Positions 50,378 to 53,713 of a stretch of DNA of 53,713 bases are shown in pieces. The notes beneath the pieces were generated by a model, which was not told the origin of the DNA, searched no databases, and saw nothing but the letters and a program-made list of their open reading frames with translations. Both the position numbers and the translations under genes were made by a program. This DNA comes from UBA4055 sp964648295 (GTDB lineage: Bacteria > UBA4055). Where the stretch lies: positions 1 to 53,713 of the forward strand of contig CAZYNH010000016.1 of NCBI GenBank assembly GCA_964648295.1, given 5' to 3'. Every line of letters begins with the position of its first letter. Position 1 is the first letter of the stretch.

Positions 50378-51184
50378 ATGATAACTTTGAATAAATTTTC
50401 AAAACTTAGAAGAATAACGAAATACTTTCATGTCGCCGAAGTGCTTGAGGCGCAGAGGAATGTTCTTGCGGGCGGCGGGGTACCGGACTTGTCGGATCTT
50501 GAAACACTGACTCAATATCTATCTGCCTGCGGCGAGACCGAGTTTATAGATGAACTGAAGAATATCTTAAATGAGCCGGAATTAAGAAAGAAATTCGAGA
50601 TGATCCATTTCCTGTTCCACACGATCAGGGAAAGATTCGGATACCCTGAGCCCGAAAGCAGATTTATCGCAACGGCGCGGGACAGAAAATCGCCGGCGCG
50701 TGAAAGATCGGAACTGGTGGTGATACTTGAAAATATCCGGTCGGCCTTCAACACGGGATCGATCATAAGAGCGGCGGAATGTTTCGGAATAAAAAAAATG
50801 ATACTTGCCGGGATCACTCCGGGAACGGATAATCCGAAAGTCAGAAAAACTTCCAAAGGGGCGGAAGCCGGCGTTGAGATCGTTATGGCTGATTCGCTTG
50901 AACGGACCGCAGCCGAACTTAAAAAAGATAACTACATTATTGCCGGCGCAGAGACCGGAGAAGGGAGCATTTGTCTGCCTGATTTCAGGATGGGCAGAAG
51001 AACTTCTTTTATTTTCGGCAACGAGGAGATCGGCATAACTTCAGATACTCTGAAACTGTGTGATTTTGTTGTCTCAATTAAAATGAACGGCATGAAAAAT
51101 TCTATGAATGTAGCGGGCGCGGCGTCTGTTTTTATGTATGAATACTCCAGGAATTATCCCTTACCCGAAAGAGTGTCCGGGTGA
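50378..51184 (+). CDS. SpoU/TrmH-family RNA 2'-O-methyltransferase with an unusual N-terminal region
   Basis: SPOUT-class methyltransferase of 268 residues that methylates ribose 2'-OH in rRNA or tRNA. Motif 1 is ILENIRSAFNTGSIIRAAEC, motif 2 FIFGNEEIGI and motif 3 VSIKMNGMKNSMNVAGAASV, which together form the knotted SAM site. Residues 1-110 are helical (KLRRITKYFHVAEVLEAQRN; IDELKNILNEPELRKKFEM) and do not look like the L30e-type substrate domain of RlmB; they may be a lineage-specific RNA-binding part. The target nucleotide is unknown. The 3' end overlaps the convergent membrane-protein gene by 31 bases. Confidence 0.9.
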   Translation: MITLNKFSKLRRITKYFHVAEVLEAQRNVLAGGGVPDLSDLETLTQYLSACGETEFIDELKNILNEPELRKKFEMIHFLFHTIRERFGYPEPESRFIATARDRKSPARERSELVVILENIRSAFNTGSIIRAAECFGIKKMILAGITPGTDNPKVRKTSKGAEAGVEIVMADSLERTAAELKKDNYIIAGAETGEGSICLPDFRMGRRTSFIFGNEEIGITSDTLKLCDFVVSIKMNGMKNSMNVAGAASVFMYEYSRNYPLPERVSG

Positions 51185-51636
51185 TCTTTCTTCCATGCTT
51201 TAATAATATCGTCATATTTGAGAGTTTTTGTATAAGCGTCAGCAAGGCAGATTATATAGCCGGCGATCACCAGAAACCAGACGAAATCATAATCCACCAC
51301 TGTTCCGTCAATATGGACAAAAGGCAGGTATTCAAGGCTGTATGCCAGTATAAAAATAAGGACAATAGAGAACATTATCTGGGTAGTGTCGGAGATAAGA
51401 TATAGAAATTTCCCCATCTTTAAGTATTTTGAGAATTCTCTTTTTTCAATATTTTCCGGTGTGAATGAGAAAAAAACGCTGTCGTCAATGTTGATACTTT
51501 TTCTGTCGGCATAGCAGCTGTCAAGGATATGAATGAACTTGTCCCTGTTGGCTGAAATGTATTTTTTGTGGGAGCGGTAATTAATTATTACCATCACCAG
51601 CCATGCCGCAAGTGTCGCGATTATGAGGTACTGCAT
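51154..51636 (-). CDS. Small membrane protein of unknown function
   Basis: Protein of 160 residues with three predicted transmembrane helices (YLIIATLAAWLVMVIINY; IMFSIVLIFILAYSLEYL; FVWFLVIAGYIICLADAY) and a soluble loop of about 60 residues between the first and second. No family recognised. It overlaps the 3' end of the convergent methyltransferase gene (51154-51184). Ribosome site GGAGG precedes the ATG by about 7 bases on the minus strand, which supports it being real. Confidence 0.65.
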   Translation of the reverse strand: MQYLIIATLAAWLVMVIINYRSHKKYISANRDKFIHILDSCYADRKSINIDDSVFFSFTPENIEKREFSKYLKMGKFLYLISDTTQIMFSIVLIFILAYSLEYLPFVHIDGTVVDYDFVWFLVIAGYIICLADAYTKTLKYDDIIKAWKKDHPDTLSGKG

Positions 51637-51769
51637 TCAAACCTCCATGCGATTATGTTCCCGCTTGTGAACAATGTAACAAAAAGACCCGTATAATTCA
51701 AGATTTTTAATTCTTTATTTTTCGGAACTAAATTATTATCTTGGATAAAAATAATGGCGGAGCAGATAA

Positions 51770-52834
51770 ATGGGAAAATACAGGTTCGCTCTTGTGGGGT
51801 GCGGGCGCATATCGAATAAACATGTTGATGCGCTTTTAAATATTGATAAAGCGGAAATAGCGGCGGTATGCGATATAAATGAGGAAAGAGCGGAGAAATG
51901 CGCGGAGAAAGCGGGTCTTAAAAGATACTACACTTCTTATGATGAAATGCTCAGGAAAGATGATATTGATATTGTAAATATACTTACGCCTTCGGGGCTT
52001 CATCCGGAGCACGCTATAGATATAGTTAAGAAATACAAGAAACATATAATAGTTGAAAAACCTATGGCTCTGAAGCTTTCCGACGCTGACGCTATGATAA
52101 AAGCCTGCGATCTTAATTCGGTCAGGATGTTCATTGTAAAGCAGAACAGGTACAACCTGCCCGTTACAAAGCTGAGGCAGGCGGTAGAAGCGGGCGACTT
52201 CGGAAGGATATTTCTGGGGACAGTAAGGGTAAGATGGGCCAGGGATCAGAAATATTACGACCAGGATGAATGGCGCGGCACATGGAAACTCGACGGCGGA
52301 GTTCTGGCCAATCAGGCATCCCACCATATTGACCTGCTTGAATGGATGCTGGGAACTCCGGTATCGGTGATGGCCAGGACAGATACTTTTATGTCTGATA
52401 TTGAGGTTGACGACACCGCCGCGGCAATAATAAGGTTCGAATCCGGCGCTCTGGGAATAGTTGAGGCGACTACGGCGACAAGGCCTTCCGACCTTGAGGG
52501 TTCTTTGAGCATACTTGGCGAAAAAGGGTCTGTTGTAATTGGCGGATTCGCGGTGAACAGAATGGAAACATGGAATTTCGCCGGGCAGAAGGAGGAAGAA
52601 AGAGCCGAAGTGCTTAATAAGTACGCCGAGAACCCGCCGAATGTTTACGGGTTCGGTCACATCAGATATATGGAGCATGTTATCGACTGCATTGAGAACA
52701 ACAAGCAGGCTCTTGTTGACGGCCTTGAGGGCAGAAAGTCACTTGAGCTAATCAATGCTATATATGAGTCAGCGGAAACAGGAAGGGAAGTCGAACTGAA
52801 ATTCAAACCGAAAAGATCCAGGCTCGGGAACTGA
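51770..52834 (+). CDS. Gfo/Idh/MocA-family oxidoreductase
   Basis: NAD(P)-dependent sugar oxidoreductase of 354 residues. The Rossmann start FALVGCGRISNKHVDALL, the conserved EKPMAL (Lys for catalysis) and the DGGVLANQASHHIDLLEWM segment place it in this family, closest in wording to the WlbA/WbpB type that oxidises UDP-GlcNAc uronic acids. Together with the GT2 gene next door and the epimerase at 22759, a role in surface polysaccharide synthesis is likely. The start ATG 51770 follows GGCGGAG. Its stop abuts the convergent GT2 stop in a TGATCA palindrome. Confidence 0.88.
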   Translation: MGKYRFALVGCGRISNKHVDALLNIDKAEIAAVCDINEERAEKCAEKAGLKRYYTSYDEMLRKDDIDIVNILTPSGLHPEHAIDIVKKYKKHIIVEKPMALKLSDADAMIKACDLNSVRMFIVKQNRYNLPVTKLRQAVEAGDFGRIFLGTVRVRWARDQKYYDQDEWRGTWKLDGGVLANQASHHIDLLEWMLGTPVSVMARTDTFMSDIEVDDTAAAIIRFESGALGIVEATTATRPSDLEGSLSILGEKGSVVIGGFAVNRMETWNFAGQKEEERAEVLNKYAENPPNVYGFGHIRYMEHVIDCIENNKQALVDGLEGRKSLELINAIYESAETGREVELKFKPKRSRLGN

Positions 52835-53626
52835 TCATCTGCCGTATTTGTACATGAGTTTGTTGAACCAGACAGGCATGAATCTGAGCATCGCTTTCAT
52901 AAGTATTTTAGGTATGTAGATATATCCGTTAAATCTCTGGATCAGAAAGAAAGAGACCTTAAGCTCATTTCTGACATTGCTCCGAAGCGTTCTGTTCACC
53001 CAGAATTTATTCGATACCCGGAACCAGATCAGAGGTTCGTGAATGTTATTCATCTTCACATTCCTGATTATTGCTCTTGACCACAGTTCGTAATCCTGGC
53101 TCTTCTTGAAGCTTTCGTTATAGTATCCCACGATATCGAAGAATTCCTTCCTGAACGCCACTGACGGATGGATAAAAGGGTTCCTGGAAATAGCCCATTT
53201 CTTTATCTGCGCCTGGAAAGGCATCTTTTTGTAGAATATCTCCGTACCGTCATCGTCAATCTCTATACATTCCGTGCCCACCAGAAGAAGCTCGTCGTCA
53301 TTTTCGAATTCCTCAAGAGTTCTCTGAAATCTTCTTTTATTACAGATATCATCAGAATCCATTCTGAAATAAATGTCGGCGGGATATGCCTTTATAGCTT
53401 TGTTTAGAGTGGCGGCAAGGCCGAGATTTGATTCGTTACGCATTACCTTTATCCTGCGGTCGCCAACAGAACTAATATACAGATCAATATCTTCGCTGAT
53501 TACTCCGTCAATGCAGATGATCACATCGAAATCGGAAAAGGTCTGAGTAAGAACACTGTTCAGAGCGAGCTTAAAATATTTTAGCCTGTCGCCTGAAGAA
53601 ACAGGCAGGAGGACTTTTACATTCAT
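52835..53626 (-). CDS. Family 2 glycosyltransferase
   Basis: GT-A glycosyltransferase of 263 residues. The N-terminal VKVLLPVSSGDRLKYFKLAL, LNSVLTQTFSDFDVIICIDG, the NLGLAATLNKAIKAYPADIY stretch and RMDSDD (the DxD-type motif) are typical GT2. HPSVAFRKEFFDIVGYYNES and SQDYELWSRAI hold the acceptor-side ED-type motif (DYELW). The C-terminal 60 residues are basic and hydrophobic, perhaps membrane-associated. Likely adds a sugar during surface glycan assembly; substrate unknown. It is the last gene; 53627-53713 holds only AT-rich leader sequence. Confidence 0.9.
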   Translation of the reverse strand: MNVKVLLPVSSGDRLKYFKLALNSVLTQTFSDFDVIICIDGVISEDIDLYISSVGDRRIKVMRNESNLGLAATLNKAIKAYPADIYFRMDSDDICNKRRFQRTLEEFENDDELLLVGTECIEIDDDGTEIFYKKMPFQAQIKKWAISRNPFIHPSVAFRKEFFDIVGYYNESFKKSQDYELWSRAIIRNVKMNNIHEPLIWFRVSNKFWVNRTLRSNVRNELKVSFFLIQRFNGYIYIPKILMKAMLRFMPVWFNKLMYKYGR

Positions 53627-53713
53627 CAGTTGACCTAAAACAGTTTTCAGAACGACAGGATTATAATTATTTTTTTTCAGTTTGTAAAGGAAAAATTATA
53701 GGTTAATCATATA

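Noticed and set aside
1..53713. CRISPR array, tRNA or rRNA genes
   Set aside because: Reading the gaps I saw no regularly spaced repeats, no cloverleaf with a TTCGA-type arm and CCA end, and no rRNA-like sequence; a dedicated search could still find a short RNA gene.

Overview
The window looks like a chromosomal segment of a Gram-negative bacterium of the FCB (Fibrobacteres-Chlorobi-Bacteroidetes) group, possibly an uncultured phylum such as Delongbacteria or Cloacimonadota; the exact phylum is a guess. Evidence: a type IX secretion (T9SS) C-terminal sorting domain (end of the gene at 37800-39431), a gingipain-like C25 peptidase with FG-GAP-type repeats, a short Bacteroidetes-type primary sigma factor, several lipoproteins, an outer-membrane barrel, and a family of secreted PEGA/FGE-sulfatase proteins. 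I see no tRNA, rRNA, CRISPR array or insertion sequence.

Layout. 1-3389: clpB (cut by the left edge), an HtrA/Deg protease and the primary sigma factor. 3482-12180: accessory region with a decayed PEGA-FGE gene, a HEPN/MNT toxin-antitoxin pair, an AAA_14/DUF4143 ATPase, an LPP20-like secreted protein, and a diversity-generating retroelement (DGR). 12376-22143: a secreted protein, a TPR-thioredoxin lipoprotein (minus strand) and three more PEGA-FGE genes. 22130-25207 (minus): ruvX, a GT8-like transferase, a sugar epimerase and a pseudouridine synthase, each start overlapping the previous stop by a few bases. 25352-26776: a sixth PEGA-FGE gene. 26777-28642: a DUF4153 membrane protein. 28761-39431: miaB, lapA-like, nadB, the C25 peptidase, an unknown secreted protein and a T9SS cargo. 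39460-48249 (minus): a tight seven-gene run (lipoprotein, barrel, TPR lipoprotein, rpiB, glyA, a multi-cofactor flavoprotein and its FAD partner) ending at a terminator. 48484-53626: a Na/phosphate symporter, PhoU-like protein, SpoU methylase, small membrane protein, Gfo/Idh/MocA oxidoreductase and GT2 transferase.

The main result is the DGR. The PEGA-FGE gene at 8452-10308 ends in a variable repeat (VR, 10189-10308). It is followed by an HRDC-domain accessory gene, a DGR-type reverse transcriptase (SQ motif and YMDD) and a template repeat (TR, 11925-12056). In a hand alignment VR and TR differ at 21 positions, all template adenines (21 of 30 aligned A changed, 0 of 90 non-A changed), plus one 12-base gap. 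The mutable codons overlie the strand that carries the C-x4-C copper-binding cysteines in true formylglycine-generating enzymes. Unusual extras are a 19-bp perfect inverted repeat (10321-10339 / 12054-12072) bracketing the accessory-RT-TR cassette, and a decayed paralogue at 3482-4966 whose 3' end and downstream flank align without gaps to TR and its flank over 256 bases. The system therefore appears to diversify one surface-type FGE-fold protein inside a family of static relatives.
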